Shown piece after piece: positions 24,219 through 32,719 of a stretch of DNA of 64,000 nucleotides. The notes beneath the pieces were generated by a model. The model was given only the letters and a program-made list of their open reading frames with translations, had not been told where the DNA came from and did no database searches. Location of the stretch: the NCBI RefSeq assembly GCF_007625205.1, contig NZ_VMNI01000006.1:124001-188000 (forward strand), given 5' to 3'. A program made the position numbers and the translations under genes. The stretch comes from Denitromonas ohlonensis. Lineage in GTDB: Bacteria > Pseudomonadota > Gammaproteobacteria > Burkholderiales > Rhodocyclaceae. Position 1 is the first letter of the stretch. Each line of letters begins with the position of its first letter.

Positions 24219-26348
24219 TTATCGAAACAAGCCGCCCAGACCTTTCTTCAACTCTTCCTTGATCTGATCCTTCGCCTTTTCGCGCACCGCCTCCACCTTC
24301 TCTTTGACTGCGGCCTTTTCCTGTTCGAGCCGGCCCTGCAGCGCACCGGCCAGCAAGGCCTCGGTGTCGAGCGCGTACTTGGGCTCGGAAAAGCTGCCGG
24401 TGATATGCACCGGCACCGTCACGTTCCTGACCTTGTCCAACGACTTGCCGCCTTGCCCGGTCAGGGTGCCAACGAGCGAGGTTTCTATCCGGTAGTCGAT
24501 CGCTTCGCTGAGCAGATTGGCCGTCCCGGCGCCACCCACACGCAACAGCGGCGAGCGCATTGCCAGGTCATCGTTGCGAGCCACGCCGCCGCCGAGCACG
24601 ACGCTCGCTTTGAGATCCGAAAAGTCGGTCTGGGCCGGGCCGCTGGCTTGCTCCGCCTTCTGCCCCGTCAATTGCGCCTGCGCTTCGCGCAAAAACTGAG
24701 CCACATTGACGCCTTTGACCGCGCCATCGAGCACGGCCAGCGTCGTGGTGCCGGCGAGGCTGCGCTTGAGCGTGGGCGCATCCAGCCCGCTGCCTTTCAG
24801 GTCGAAGCCCACGCGTGCGCGCCCGGTCAGTTTCTCCGGCTTGCCGGTCAGGTCACGCAGCAGCGGACCGATCTGTACGTCGGTCACGCCACCACCGACC
24901 GTCAGGGCCGGCGTTTTGGGACGAACGTCGACACTCACCTGGCTGTCGAGCCGGCCGTCATATAGCGCGGCCTTGGGGGTGACTTCGATTCGCCCGCCCG
25001 CGGCCTTGATCCCCACATCCACCGCACTGGCCTGCAATCCGCTCAGCTTAAGCTTTCCAATCCGGACACGGCCCGCCGCATCCAGGGTACGCAGCCCCCC
25101 GGTCGCCGCGGGCGCGGCGGCCGGATCATTGGCAGGTGCGCTGCCCGTCGCGGCCGCACTGCCATTGGCCGCAGTGGGCGGCAGGTAGCTGTCGACATCC
25201 AGCGCATCGAGCGACACGTCAAAGCGCAAGGCACTTTTCGCCAGATCGGCGACTTCAAGCCGGCCAGTCATCTTGCTGTCGTCCAAGGTGGCATTCAGAT
25301 CGCTCAGGGCGATGCGCGTGGGCGTGGCGGTAAGTACCGCCTTGATCGCAGCGCGCTTGAGACGCTCCGGGTTCGCGGTGCGCGGCGCCTCGATATTCAA
25401 GCGCGCCAGTAACTCGCGAGGATTCAGGCCCTCGAGCACCACCGGCCCGGTCAATGCCATGGCGTCCATCAGGCCCGTGCCTTCGAGCGCGCCGGTGAGC
25501 GCCACATCATAGGCTTTCAAGGAGAGCCCCTTGACGGACAGGGTGCCCTGACCCAGGTCCGCCACCACATCCGCCATCAGCCCCGCATCCACGCGCCCGC
25601 CGGGGATGCCTGCGCCATCGGCTTTGAACCCCGCCCGCAGGCCAGCCAGGCTGTAGCGCTTGGCGGCCAGATCGAGCGAGGCCTTTGCGCTGAGCGAAAA
25701 CCGCCCTTGTATCGCCGGCTCACTCGCCGAAAAGCTGGCGCCCAGGTCGATATTGAAGGGCACGCCGGGCGCGATTTCGCCGGTCTGGATGTCCACATCG
25801 CTGAGGCTGTGCTTTGCCTGTGTCGCTTCGTCTTCCCAGCGGATCACCGCATCCTGGATATCCACGCCGCCCACCGCGAGCGCAGACGGATGTCCCCCTG
25901 ACGCCTCACCCGGCCCTGCGCCGTTCGCGTCGCGAGCCGCCTCCGGCTCGACCAGATCGTCCCAGTTGGTTTTTCCGTCAGCCCGGCGCTCAAGGCTCAG
26001 TTGCAGACCTTTGAGCACCACGCGATCGACGGCGACTTCCTTGCGCAGCAAGGGCAGCAGCTTGACCCGCGCCTCGGCCGCGGTCAGCGCGGCGAACGGC
26101 CGATCCGAAAACCCCGGGGCATTGCCGAGTTCGGCCGCCCCCAGTTCGAAGCCAAGCCAGGGAAACACCGACAATTTCATCTCGCCAGACAGGGTCAGCT
26201 GACGACCGGTCTGCTCGGCCACCAGTTCGCTGAGCCGGTCGCGGTAGTCATTGGCATCAAACACAAAGGCCAGGTACGCCGCCAAGGCGGCCATGAGCAC
26301 CACTACCAACAGGCCGAGGCCCACCACAATGCGCAACGCAGATTTCAT
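24219..26348 (-). CDS. asmA: AsmA-family outer-membrane biogenesis protein
   Basis: A 709-residue protein with one N-terminal membrane segment (VVGLGLLVVVLMAALAAYLAF) and a long periplasmic beta-rich region. The AsmA N-terminal domain (DRLSELVAEQTGRQLTLSGE) and the AsmA_2-like C-terminal domain (VLDGAVKGVNVAQFLREAQA, YRIETSLVGTL) are visible. A low-complexity Ala/Pro stretch lies near residue 395. AsmA-like proteins are thought to move phospholipid towards the outer membrane. The C-terminal Lys/Glu-rich helix (KEKVEAVREKAKDQIKEEL) is coiled-coil-like. Monocistronic. Confidence 0.88.
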   Translation of the reverse strand: MKSALRIVVGLGLLVVVLMAALAAYLAFVFDANDYRDRLSELVAEQTGRQLTLSGEMKLSVFPWLGFELGAAELGNAPGFSDRPFAALTAAEARVKLLPLLRKEVAVDRVVLKGLQLSLERRADGKTNWDDLVEPEAARDANGAGPGEASGGHPSALAVGGVDIQDAVIRWEDEATQAKHSLSDVDIQTGEIAPGVPFNIDLGASFSASEPAIQGRFSLSAKASLDLAAKRYSLAGLRAGFKADGAGIPGGRVDAGLMADVVADLGQGTLSVKGLSLKAYDVALTGALEGTGLMDAMALTGPVVLEGLNPRELLARLNIEAPRTANPERLKRAAIKAVLTATPTRIALSDLNATLDDSKMTGRLEVADLAKSALRFDVSLDALDVDSYLPPTAANGSAAATGSAPANDPAAAPAATGGLRTLDAAGRVRIGKLKLSGLQASAVDVGIKAAGGRIEVTPKAALYDGRLDSQVSVDVRPKTPALTVGGGVTDVQIGPLLRDLTGKPEKLTGRARVGFDLKGSGLDAPTLKRSLAGTTTLAVLDGAVKGVNVAQFLREAQAQLTGQKAEQASGPAQTDFSDLKASVVLGGGVARNDDLAMRSPLLRVGGAGTANLLSEAIDYRIETSLVGTLTGQGGKSLDKVRNVTVPVHITGSFSEPKYALDTEALLAGALQGRLEQEKAAVKEKVEAVREKAKDQIKEELKKGLGGLFR

Positions 26349-26514
26349 CGAGTATCCATTTCTTGAGCGGAATGCCGTGCGACTCAGGCTATCAGCCCAC
26401 TCGGGACGTCACAAGCGCAGTCACGACGCATTTACCCATCCTTACGAAATCCGTCGGCAGTCCCGTCATCAGGTGCGCGAGGCGTTACCGAAGGCGCGGA
26501 GCGGACAGGGAGTA

Positions 26515-26529
26515 TGTTGCGCCGCAACA
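26515..26529. promoter_or_regulatory. Palindrome TGTTGC-GCC-GCAACA upstream of phasin gene
   Basis: Perfect 6-bp inverted repeat with a three-base centre, 108 bases before the phasin start. PhaR-type repressors of polyhydroxybutyrate granule genes recognise TGC/GCA-containing sites, so this is a candidate operator. A similar AGTTGC-ATC-GCAACA lies at 41975-41989. Confidence 0.45.
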
Positions 26530-26637
26530 AATTGATCTTTACTTTCTTTTCTCGCCTGCTATTATTGAATTGTGCGCCGCACCATTTCCATGAAATCAGG
26601 CGCTTAGCAATCACCCAACCTGACAGGAGAGTTCATC

Positions 26638-27183
26638 ATGATGACCAAAGACACCCTCATCGCTTCCCACGCCGACGCACTGGACACCTTGTCCGCACTC
26701 GTCGGGATCGGCTTCGACACCATCGAGCGCTCCGGCACGCTGAGCCTCGACTTCGGCCGCGCTGGGCTGGAAGACGGCTTCAAGCTGGCGTCCGATCTGG
26801 CGGCCGTTCGCGAGCCGAAAGCCCTGCTGGCGCTTGGCGCCAGTGCCGTCGCCCCGGCCCTGAGCCGCAGCGTGGGTTATCTGCGCACCAGCTATGCGAT
26901 TGCCTCGGAAGCGGGCGAGTCCATCAACGCCGTGCTGGCACCGAAGTACGCCTCGATCAACAAGGACCTGGACAAGGCGATCGACGCACTGTCGGTCAGC
27001 ACCCCGGTCGGCGGCGAGGTGATTGCCAAGGCGCTGAAGTCGGCCATGTCGGCAACAAACTCGGCCATTGAAGACGCGGCCAAGACCACGCGCAAAGTCG
27101 TCGAAATGACCGAGTCGAACATCAACAAGGCCACCGACGCAGCGGTCAAATCCGCCACCAAGGCCGCCAAGAAGGTCGCCTGA
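26638..27183 (+). CDS. Phasin-family granule-associated protein
   Basis: A 181-residue, Ala/Lys-rich, largely helical protein matching the phasin family. Phasins coat polyhydroxyalkanoate granules in the cytoplasm. The C-terminus is a Lys/Ala-rich helix (ATDAAVKSATKAAKKVA) typical of this group. AGGAG lies eight bases before the first of two adjacent ATGs. It is monocistronic, with an upstream palindrome and a strong terminator, fitting a highly expressed structural protein. Confidence 0.85.
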   Translation: MMTKDTLIASHADALDTLSALVGIGFDTIERSGTLSLDFGRAGLEDGFKLASDLAAVREPKALLALGASAVAPALSRSVGYLRTSYAIASEAGESINAVLAPKYASINKDLDKAIDALSVSTPVGGEVIAKALKSAMSATNSAIEDAAKTTRKVVEMTESNINKATDAAVKSATKAAKKVA

Positions 27184-27205
27184 TCTGACTGGCGTCAGCC
27201 ACAAG

Positions 27206-27245
27206 AAAAATCCCCCGCCCGGCACATGCCAGGCGGGGGATTTTT
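27206..27245. terminator. Bidirectional terminator between phasin and ornithine cyclodeaminase genes
   Basis: A 14-bp perfect stem (27206-27219 with 27232-27245) includes A- and T-runs at its foot on either side, serving both convergent genes. Confidence 0.9.
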
Positions 27246-27256
27246 CGTTTGATCGC

Positions 27257-28300
27257 TCAGATCACATCCGCCGTCATGGCGCCGACCGGCGCCACCAGCG
27301 AGAACAGATCACGCGGGTCGTCGAGCGCAGGCACCAGCGCCAGCGGGCGCCCCACACCATCGGGCACCGCCCGGGTATGCAAATAACGCAGCGCCGCAAA
27401 GTCTTCGAGCGCAAAACCGACCGAATCGAACACCGTCACCTCCCGGGCGTCGGCTCGCCCCGGCACCTTGCCGGCGAGCACCTGCCACAATTCGAGCACC
27501 GGAAAATCGGCGGGCATCTGCTGGATTTCGCCTTCGTCGCGCGTCTGCGCCTCCAGCTCCACCACCACGCGGGCGCGCTTGAGAATGGCCGGATCGAGCT
27601 CCGTCTTGCCCGGGCAGTCCCCGCCCACGGCGTTCAGATGCACGCCCGCCGGCACCATCGCATCCGTCAGAATCGTCGCCTGTCGCTTGTCAGCGGTCAC
27701 GGTGGTGATGATGTCCGCCCCGGCCAGGGCCGCCGCGACGCTCGGCATCGCCTCGATCCGCAGGCCGGGCACCTGCGCCAGGTTGCGCTGCAAACGCGCG
27801 GTCGCGGCGGGGTCCACGTCATAGGCTTGAATGCGCTCAATGCCCAGCAAGGCATGAAACGCCAGCGACTGGAACTCGCTTTGCGCGCCATTGCCGATCA
27901 GCGCCATGCAGCGCGCATCGGGCCGGGCCATGGCCTGCGCAGCCAGCGCCGAGGTGGCCGCGGTGCGCAAGGCGGTGGTCAGCGTCATTTCGGACAGCAG
28001 CAGCGGATAGCCGGTGTCGACCTCCGCCAGCAGACCAAAAGCCATCACCGTCAGCTTGCCCTCGCTGGCGTTCTTGGGGTGACCGTTCACGTATTTGAAG
28101 CCGTACAGCACCCCATCGCAGGCCGGCATCAACTCGATCACGCCCACCGGCGAATGACTGGCCACCCGCGGCGCTTTCTCAAAAGCCTCCCAGCGCAGGT
28201 AATCCTGGCGGATCGCCTCCGCCATCTCGACCAGCACCGATGCCACGCCACGCCGGCGCAGCCAGCGCTGAAGATCGGGTACATCGATGAAATGCGTCAT
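27257..28300 (-). CDS. Ornithine cyclodeaminase family protein
   Basis: A 347-residue member of the ornithine cyclodeaminase/mu-crystallin family. It has the family N-terminal segment (GVIELMPACDGVLYGFKYVNGHP), the NAD-binding core (ALIGNGAQSEFQSLAF, then ITTVTADKR and HLNAVGGDCPGKTELD) and typical length. The predicted reaction is ornithine to proline and ammonia, though relatives act on other imines. AGGAG precedes ATG 28300. It lies 10 bases after the amidinotransferase-fold hydrolase gene, suggesting consecutive steps. Confidence 0.88.
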   Translation of the reverse strand: MTHFIDVPDLQRWLRRRGVASVLVEMAEAIRQDYLRWEAFEKAPRVASHSPVGVIELMPACDGVLYGFKYVNGHPKNASEGKLTVMAFGLLAEVDTGYPLLLSEMTLTTALRTAATSALAAQAMARPDARCMALIGNGAQSEFQSLAFHALLGIERIQAYDVDPAATARLQRNLAQVPGLRIEAMPSVAAALAGADIITTVTADKRQATILTDAMVPAGVHLNAVGGDCPGKTELDPAILKRARVVVELEAQTRDEGEIQQMPADFPVLELWQVLAGKVPGRADAREVTVFDSVGFALEDFAALRYLHTRAVPDGVGRPLALVPALDDPRDLFSLVAPVGAMTADVI

Positions 28301-28310
28301 GATTTTCTCC

Positions 28311-29201
28311 TCAGGCGACCGCCACGACCGGGTCGGCATGGCGGGCCGCTGCGCGATGGCGGTCCAGGCGCAAGGTCATGCAGAACGCGCCGCCGCCGGA
28401 CATCATGAAGGGCGACAGATCCACCTCCCGCAGCTGGTAGCCGCGCTCGGTGAGCACGCCGCGCAGCCGGTCGGTGGTGCGGCTCATCACCACCTGCCGC
28501 CCCACGCTGACCGCGTTCACACTGAAATGCGCCAGATCGTCTTCGGTGGCTTCGATAAGTTGCTCGGCCGGCACGCGCTCGCGCAGACGCGCCAGCGAAT
28601 CGACCGACAAGGCCGGCGGGTAGTACAGAATCTCACCACCGGCGAGCGAGCAAAAACACACATCCAGGTGATACGAGCGCTCGGTGATCAACTCCAGCGG
28701 CACCACGGGCTGACCAAAATAGTCCGCCACCGCTTTGACCGAGGCCTGGTTCGAACGCTGCCCCCAGCCCACCCAGAACAGCCCGCGCTTGGCGTCCCAC
28801 AGGCAGTCGCCGGCGCCTTCCTGGAAGACCCCCTCGGGCAGCGTCGCCACCTCGCTCAGCACACCGGCCACACGCAAGGCGGCAAAGGCGCGGGCAAACG
28901 GCGCCTCTTCGCCCTGGCGTTCGGCATGACGAAATCGGGCAAGCAGCAAGCGGCGATCGAGCACGATGCCCGCATTGGCGGGAAACACCATGTCGGGCAG
29001 GCCGGGCTCACCCTCGATGACGGTCAAGCGGCAACCGGCCGCTCGCAAGGCCTCCGAAAGCGCATTGAAACTGCGTCGCGCCTGCGCGGCAAAACCCGCG
29101 GTGTCCTGCAGCCAGCGTTCGGGCTGCATCCACGGGTTGATCGCATAGCTCACCGTGTAGTGCGTCGGAGCCACCAGCAGGATGTGCGCCTGTGCGTTCA
29201 T
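28311..29201 (-). CDS. Amidinotransferase-fold hydrolase (arginine/dimethylarginine hydrolase-like)
   Basis: A 296-residue protein of the arginine deiminase/DDAH/amidinotransferase superfamily. Superfamily elements visible are LPDMVFPANAGIV (acidic active-site loop), ERSYHLDVCFCSL (catalytic His) and the C-terminal nucleophile Cys in GGGAFCMTL. The substrate could be arginine, dimethylarginine or citrulline. Coupling with ornithine cyclodeaminase favours a product that becomes ornithine, as in cyanobacterial AgrE/ArgZ. ATG 29201 has GAGG eight bases upstream. It is divergent from an Lrp-type regulator. Confidence 0.85.
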   Translation of the reverse strand: MNAQAHILLVAPTHYTVSYAINPWMQPERWLQDTAGFAAQARRSFNALSEALRAAGCRLTVIEGEPGLPDMVFPANAGIVLDRRLLLARFRHAERQGEEAPFARAFAALRVAGVLSEVATLPEGVFQEGAGDCLWDAKRGLFWVGWGQRSNQASVKAVADYFGQPVVPLELITERSYHLDVCFCSLAGGEILYYPPALSVDSLARLRERVPAEQLIEATEDDLAHFSVNAVSVGRQVVMSRTTDRLRGVLTERGYQLREVDLSPFMMSGGGAFCMTLRLDRHRAAARHADPVVAVA

Positions 29202-29282
29202 GTCAAAGCCTCTCGTCAGCGACGCTGGCCCTTCCAGAGTCACTCCAAGCATGGATGGTCCACGCATCAACATAAAGACACG

Positions 29283-29294
29283 CAATTGATCATT
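29283..29294. promoter_or_regulatory. AT-rich imperfect dyad in the lrp/arginine-module divergent region
   Basis: CAATTGATCATT is centred on TGATCA within the 123-base divergent gap. Lrp proteins prefer AT-rich imperfect dyads, so it is a candidate operator only. Confidence 0.3.
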
Positions 29295-29324
29295 GTCGCC
29301 AGCATTACTGCCATAATGTCAGCC

Positions 29325-29768
29325 ATGTCTGACGTAATGCACGACATCGACGACACCGACCGCCAGCTCATCGCCTTGCTGCGCGACGATGCCCGTCTGC
29401 CGGTGGCGACCCTCGCACGCACGCTGCGGGTGGCGCGGGGCACGGTGCTCAATCGTCTGCGCAAACTCGAAACCAGCGGCGTGATTGCGGGCTACTCGGT
29501 GCGCCTCAAGCCGGCCGCCGAAGCGCATCGCATCCGCGCCTGGATGGGCATTGCGGTCGAAGGCAATACCACGGCCGCGGTCCTCAAAGCCTTGCGCGGC
29601 GAGCCGGCGGTGCAAACCCTGCACTCAACCAACGGCCGCTGGGACTTTGTCGCCGAGATCCGCGCCGACACGCTCGAAGCCTTTGACCGGGCGCTCGGCC
29701 GGGTGCGCAGCATCGACGGCATTGCCAACACCGAAACCAGCATCCTGCTGTCGACCCATAAGGTGTAG
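29325..29768 (+). CDS. Lrp/AsnC-family transcriptional regulator
   Basis: A 147-residue feast/famine regulator. The N-terminal HTH (DDTDRQLIALLRDDARLPVA, then VARGTVLNRLRKLETSGVI) is followed by the RAM ligand-binding domain (TTAAVLKALRGEPAVQTLHS, WDFVAEIRADTLEAF). It is divergently transcribed from the amidinotransferase/ornithine-cyclodeaminase pair and probably controls it with an amino-acid ligand. ATGs at 29316, 29325 and 29337 are all possible; none has a strong ribosome-binding site. Confidence 0.88.
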   Translation: MSDVMHDIDDTDRQLIALLRDDARLPVATLARTLRVARGTVLNRLRKLETSGVIAGYSVRLKPAAEAHRIRAWMGIAVEGNTTAAVLKALRGEPAVQTLHSTNGRWDFVAEIRADTLEAFDRALGRVRSIDGIANTETSILLSTHKV

Positions 29769-29828
29769 TTTGGTGATGGGTTATTGAAAGCCGCCTCCAT
29801 CACCAATCACCAATCACCAATCACCAAA
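29769..29828. repeat. ATCACCA tandem repeat with complementary upstream arm
   Basis: Four direct 7-base copies of ATCACCA (29799-29826) end at the start codon of the DUF2721 gene. TTTGGTGAT at 29770-29778 can pair with them, giving an intergenic hairpin. The related, more decayed copy is at 21515-21612. Confidence 0.6.
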
Positions 29829-30227
29829 ATGGACATCACCACCCCCGCCCTGCTGTTTCCCGCCATCTCGCTGTTGCTGCTGGCCTACACCAACCGCTTT
29901 CTCACGCTGGCGCAGGTGATCCGCCAGTTGGCCAGCGACGAAGGCGGCGACATGGCGCTGGCACGGGCGCAGATCCCCGGCCTCAAGCGACGCATCAGCC
30001 TGATCCGCTCCATGCAGACCTTCGCGGTCATCAGCTTCTTGCTCTGCGCACTGGCCATGCTGGCGATCTTTCTGGTGCACAGCACGCTCGGCCACTGGCT
30101 GTTTGGCCTGTCGATCATCACGCTGGCGGTGTCACTGGTGCTCTCGCTGGTTGAAGTGGTGATCTCCACCCAGGCGCTGTCCGTGGTAGTGGCCGATCTC
30201 GAACGCCGAATCGGCAAACACGGCTAA
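29829..30227 (+). CDS. DUF2721 membrane protein
   Basis: A 132-residue protein matching DUF2721. It has a first membrane segment (ALLFPAISLLLLAYTNRFL), a cytoplasmic stretch (LARAQIPGLKRRISLIRSM) and two further membrane segments. Function unknown. The start codon directly follows the ATCACCA repeat array with no evident ribosome-binding site. Confidence 0.8.
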   Translation: MDITTPALLFPAISLLLLAYTNRFLTLAQVIRQLASDEGGDMALARAQIPGLKRRISLIRSMQTFAVISFLLCALAMLAIFLVHSTLGHWLFGLSIITLAVSLVLSLVEVVISTQALSVVVADLERRIGKHG

Positions 30228-30297
30228 GTCCGACTCAGATCAAAGCCAGCCGGTGCAGCCGCAGGCATACTCCGCGACGAAAAATCCGGAGAATTCC

Positions 30298-31155
30298 ATG
30301 CTGCGCACCCTGATTACGGCCACCGCGCTTGTCGCTGGCGGCCTCGTCGCCTTGCCCGCCCACGCCATCGACTGGCAGGACAACTCGCTCACCTACACCA
30401 CCGGCAACCGCTTCACCGAGCCCGCCAATCGCTCGCCGGTGCGCAAGGACATCCTGGAGTTCGTGCATGTCAGCGGCTACAGCCACGGCATGAACCTGGC
30501 CAGCATCAAAATGCTGCGCTCCGACGACATTGACCCCGCCAAAGACAGCAAGCACGGCGCCACTGAGTTCTATATCGTTTATCGCCACCTGCTGTCGCTG
30601 GGCAAGGTCTTCGACCAGTCGCTGGCCGTCGGCCCGATCCGCGATGTGGCGCTCACCGCCGGTTTCGACTGGAACAGCAAGGACAACCGCTTTGCCCCAC
30701 GCAAGCGCCTGCTGGTGCTCGGCCCGACGCTGCGCTTCAAGATTGCCCCGCCGGGTTTTCTGGATGTGTCGCTGCTGATGGCCAAGGAATGGAATCACTG
30801 CGGTCTGCCGCCGTGCAAGGCGCCGGGCAATGACGAAGACATCGGCTTCGACGCCTACCCCATGCTGCATGCCGCCTGGCGCGTGCCCTTTGCGCTGGGC
30901 GGCGTGCCGGTGCGCTTTGAGGGCTTCTTCGCGCACGCCTTTCGCACCGGCGAGGACTACACCGGCCGCAAGGTCGGCGAAGAATTCCTGATGCGCACGG
31001 CCCTGATGGCCGACGTCGGCGCGGCCGTGGGCAGCACGCCGAATCGCTTCTTCATGGGCATCGGCTACGAGATGTGGCGCAACAAATTCGGCAACCAGGA
31101 TATGCCAGGCGTCGATACCAATACGCCGACACTGCAGGCCCGCTGGCACTTCTGA
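30298..31155 (+). CDS. Tsx-like outer-membrane channel protein
   Basis: A 285-residue outer-membrane beta-barrel. The signal peptide (ALVAGGLVALPAHA) is followed by features of the nucleoside-specific channel family (DWQDNSLTYTTGNRFTEPAN, GATEFYIVYRHLLSLGK), and the C-terminus ends in an aromatic residue (QARWHF), as Bam substrates do. GGAG lies seven bases before the ATG. Nucleoside specificity is inferred from the family only. It ends seven bases before the convergent TIR gene. Confidence 0.82.
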   Translation: MLRTLITATALVAGGLVALPAHAIDWQDNSLTYTTGNRFTEPANRSPVRKDILEFVHVSGYSHGMNLASIKMLRSDDIDPAKDSKHGATEFYIVYRHLLSLGKVFDQSLAVGPIRDVALTAGFDWNSKDNRFAPRKRLLVLGPTLRFKIAPPGFLDVSLLMAKEWNHCGLPPCKAPGNDEDIGFDAYPMLHAAWRVPFALGGVPVRFEGFFAHAFRTGEDYTGRKVGEEFLMRTALMADVGAAVGSTPNRFFMGIGYEMWRNKFGNQDMPGVDTNTPTLQARWHF

Positions 31156-31162
31156 AAGCGGT

Positions 31163-31906
31163 TTAAAACAAGGCTTTGATCTGCTCCACGGTGGTGGCGA
31201 TCACCCGGTCCATCATCCGGTTGACCTCATTGCCGCCGAGCGCGCGAACCAGGATATAGATCACCGCCAGGCTCACCGTCGCCCCAAACAGCTTGCCCAG
31301 CCGGCCAGCGGCCCAGCGCGCAAACCCGCCGTTGCCGCCATGCTCACCATTGGCTGCCGCCCGCGCCGCGTCATTCACACGCTCGCGCAGCACATCGAAC
31401 AGATCCCGCTCGCCATAGCCGCTGCGCGATTTGAGCTGGCGCGTGAGTTCGGGCGACACGCGCGATAGCTGCATCGCCAGCGCATCGATGTCCTCCGACC
31501 AACGTTGATCCGACACACTGAAGGCTTGCCGCCCGGCCAGCGGCGCTAGGCTGTCGGGCAGCTGATCCGGCCAGGGCATGGCCGCGCCCCCCACCAGCAC
31601 CGGCACAATCGGCACATCGCGCGCCAGCGCGCGCTCGATCTCCATCCGCACCCAATCGTCGGGCGAGTCGAGCCGCAGCCGGCCTTCCGCGTCACGCTGA
31701 TCAATCCAGCCACGACCGATCACCACCAGCACCACTTCGGCGGCATTCAGGCGGTCTTCGAGATGGCGTGCAAAATCGCTGCCGGCGGGGATTTCGCGGT
31801 CACGGAAGACCTGCGCGTCGCCAAAACGCTCCGACAGATCGTCATCCAGCCGCCCGGCAAACCCCTGGCTGTCGTCCCGACGGTAGCTGATGAAGATGCT
31901 TGCCAT
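31163..31906 (-). CDS. TIR-domain protein with C-terminal membrane anchor
   Basis: A 247-residue protein. Residues 1-130 form a bacterial TIR_2 domain (SIFISYRRDDSQGFAGRL, QVFRDREIPAGSDF, VVLVVIGRGWID), and the Glu in DWVRMEIERAL (residue 89) sits where TIR NADases have their catalytic Glu. A predicted helical linker and one membrane segment near residues 208-226 (ATVSLAVIYILVRALGG) follow. TIR proteins often degrade NAD or make cyclic ADP-ribose in phage defence, but no partner defence gene is adjacent, so its role is unknown. Start: ATG 31906 at the TIR motif. Confidence 0.85.
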   Translation of the reverse strand: MASIFISYRRDDSQGFAGRLDDDLSERFGDAQVFRDREIPAGSDFARHLEDRLNAAEVVLVVIGRGWIDQRDAEGRLRLDSPDDWVRMEIERALARDVPIVPVLVGGAAMPWPDQLPDSLAPLAGRQAFSVSDQRWSEDIDALAMQLSRVSPELTRQLKSRSGYGERDLFDVLRERVNDAARAAANGEHGGNGGFARWAAGRLGKLFGATVSLAVIYILVRALGGNEVNRMMDRVIATTVEQIKALF

Positions 31907-31966
31907 AGCCGCAGCATAGCAACCTGAACCGCCAGGCCCAAGCCGCACGGTCAACATTCCAGCTGA

Positions 31967-32719
31967 CTAGCGCAGCAGCAAACGTAGCGCAATCGCTGCC
32001 GTCGTGACCACAATCACCGGCCGCACCAGCGCGGCACCCCGCGTGATAACCAGATTCGAGCCGAGCCGGGCGCCGACTATCTGCGCTACGGCCATGCTCA
32101 GCGCCAGCGACCACACCACATGGCCGCCAGCGATGAAGATCACCAGCGAGCTCACATTGGCGACCAGCACCAGCGGCTTGGTGGAGGCGGTCGCCTTGCG
32201 CATGTTGAAACCGCGCAAGCCGGCAAACGCCGCGGCCGAGAACGAGCCCATGCCGGGACCGAACGCGCCACCGTAGATGCCGAGTCCGCCGCCGACGAGC
32301 GGGTCGAACACCGCCGACGACACCCTCGGCGGGGTGTCTTCATCGGCAATACGCGGCGACAGCGCGAAGTAGCCGGCGAGCACAATCAACACGTAGGGCA
32401 GCACTTGGTCGAGCACGGCGGCGTCGATCCGCTGCACCCATAACGTGCCGATCGCGGCACCGGTCAAGGCGTAGAGCAAGGCCCAGCGCAAGGGCCGCAA
32501 TTGCAGATGGCCTTTGCGGAAAAAGTTGAGCGTGGATGACAAGGTGCCAAACACGCTCTGACACTTGTTGGTGGCCAGCGCCTGCACCGGCGGCACGCCG
32601 GCCCACAGCAGGCAGGGCAGCACGATCATGCCGCCAGCGCCGGCGATCGAGCTGATGAAGCCGGCAGCGAAGGCCGCCATCGTCAGCCCGACAAGCCCCA
32701 CAAGTGACAGCTCAGGCAC
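31967..32719 (-). CDS. TauE/SafE-family membrane transporter (2)
   Basis: A 250-residue TauE/SafE (DUF81) protein with about eight membrane segments. The N-terminal motif is GFISSIAGAGGMIVLP and the second-half motif is GFGPGMGSF-like (YGGAFGPGMGSFSAAAFAGL), then ATASTKPLVLVANVSSL. The substrate is unknown; relatives move sulfite, sulfoacetate or other organic anions. The start overlaps the stop of the AhpD-like gene by eight bases, so the pair is coupled. Confidence 0.88.
   Translation of the reverse strand: MPELSLVGLVGLTMAAFAAGFISSIAGAGGMIVLPCLLWAGVPPVQALATNKCQSVFGTLSSTLNFFRKGHLQLRPLRWALLYALTGAAIGTLWVQRIDAAVLDQVLPYVLIVLAGYFALSPRIADEDTPPRVSSAVFDPLVGGGLGIYGGAFGPGMGSFSAAAFAGLRGFNMRKATASTKPLVLVANVSSLVIFIAGGHVVWSLALSMAVAQIVGARLGSNLVITRGAALVRPVIVVTTAAIALRLLLR

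Noticed and set aside
29799-29826. ATCACCA repeats as a CRISPR array
   Set aside because: The units are 7 bases, directly contiguous, without spacers, leader or cas genes.
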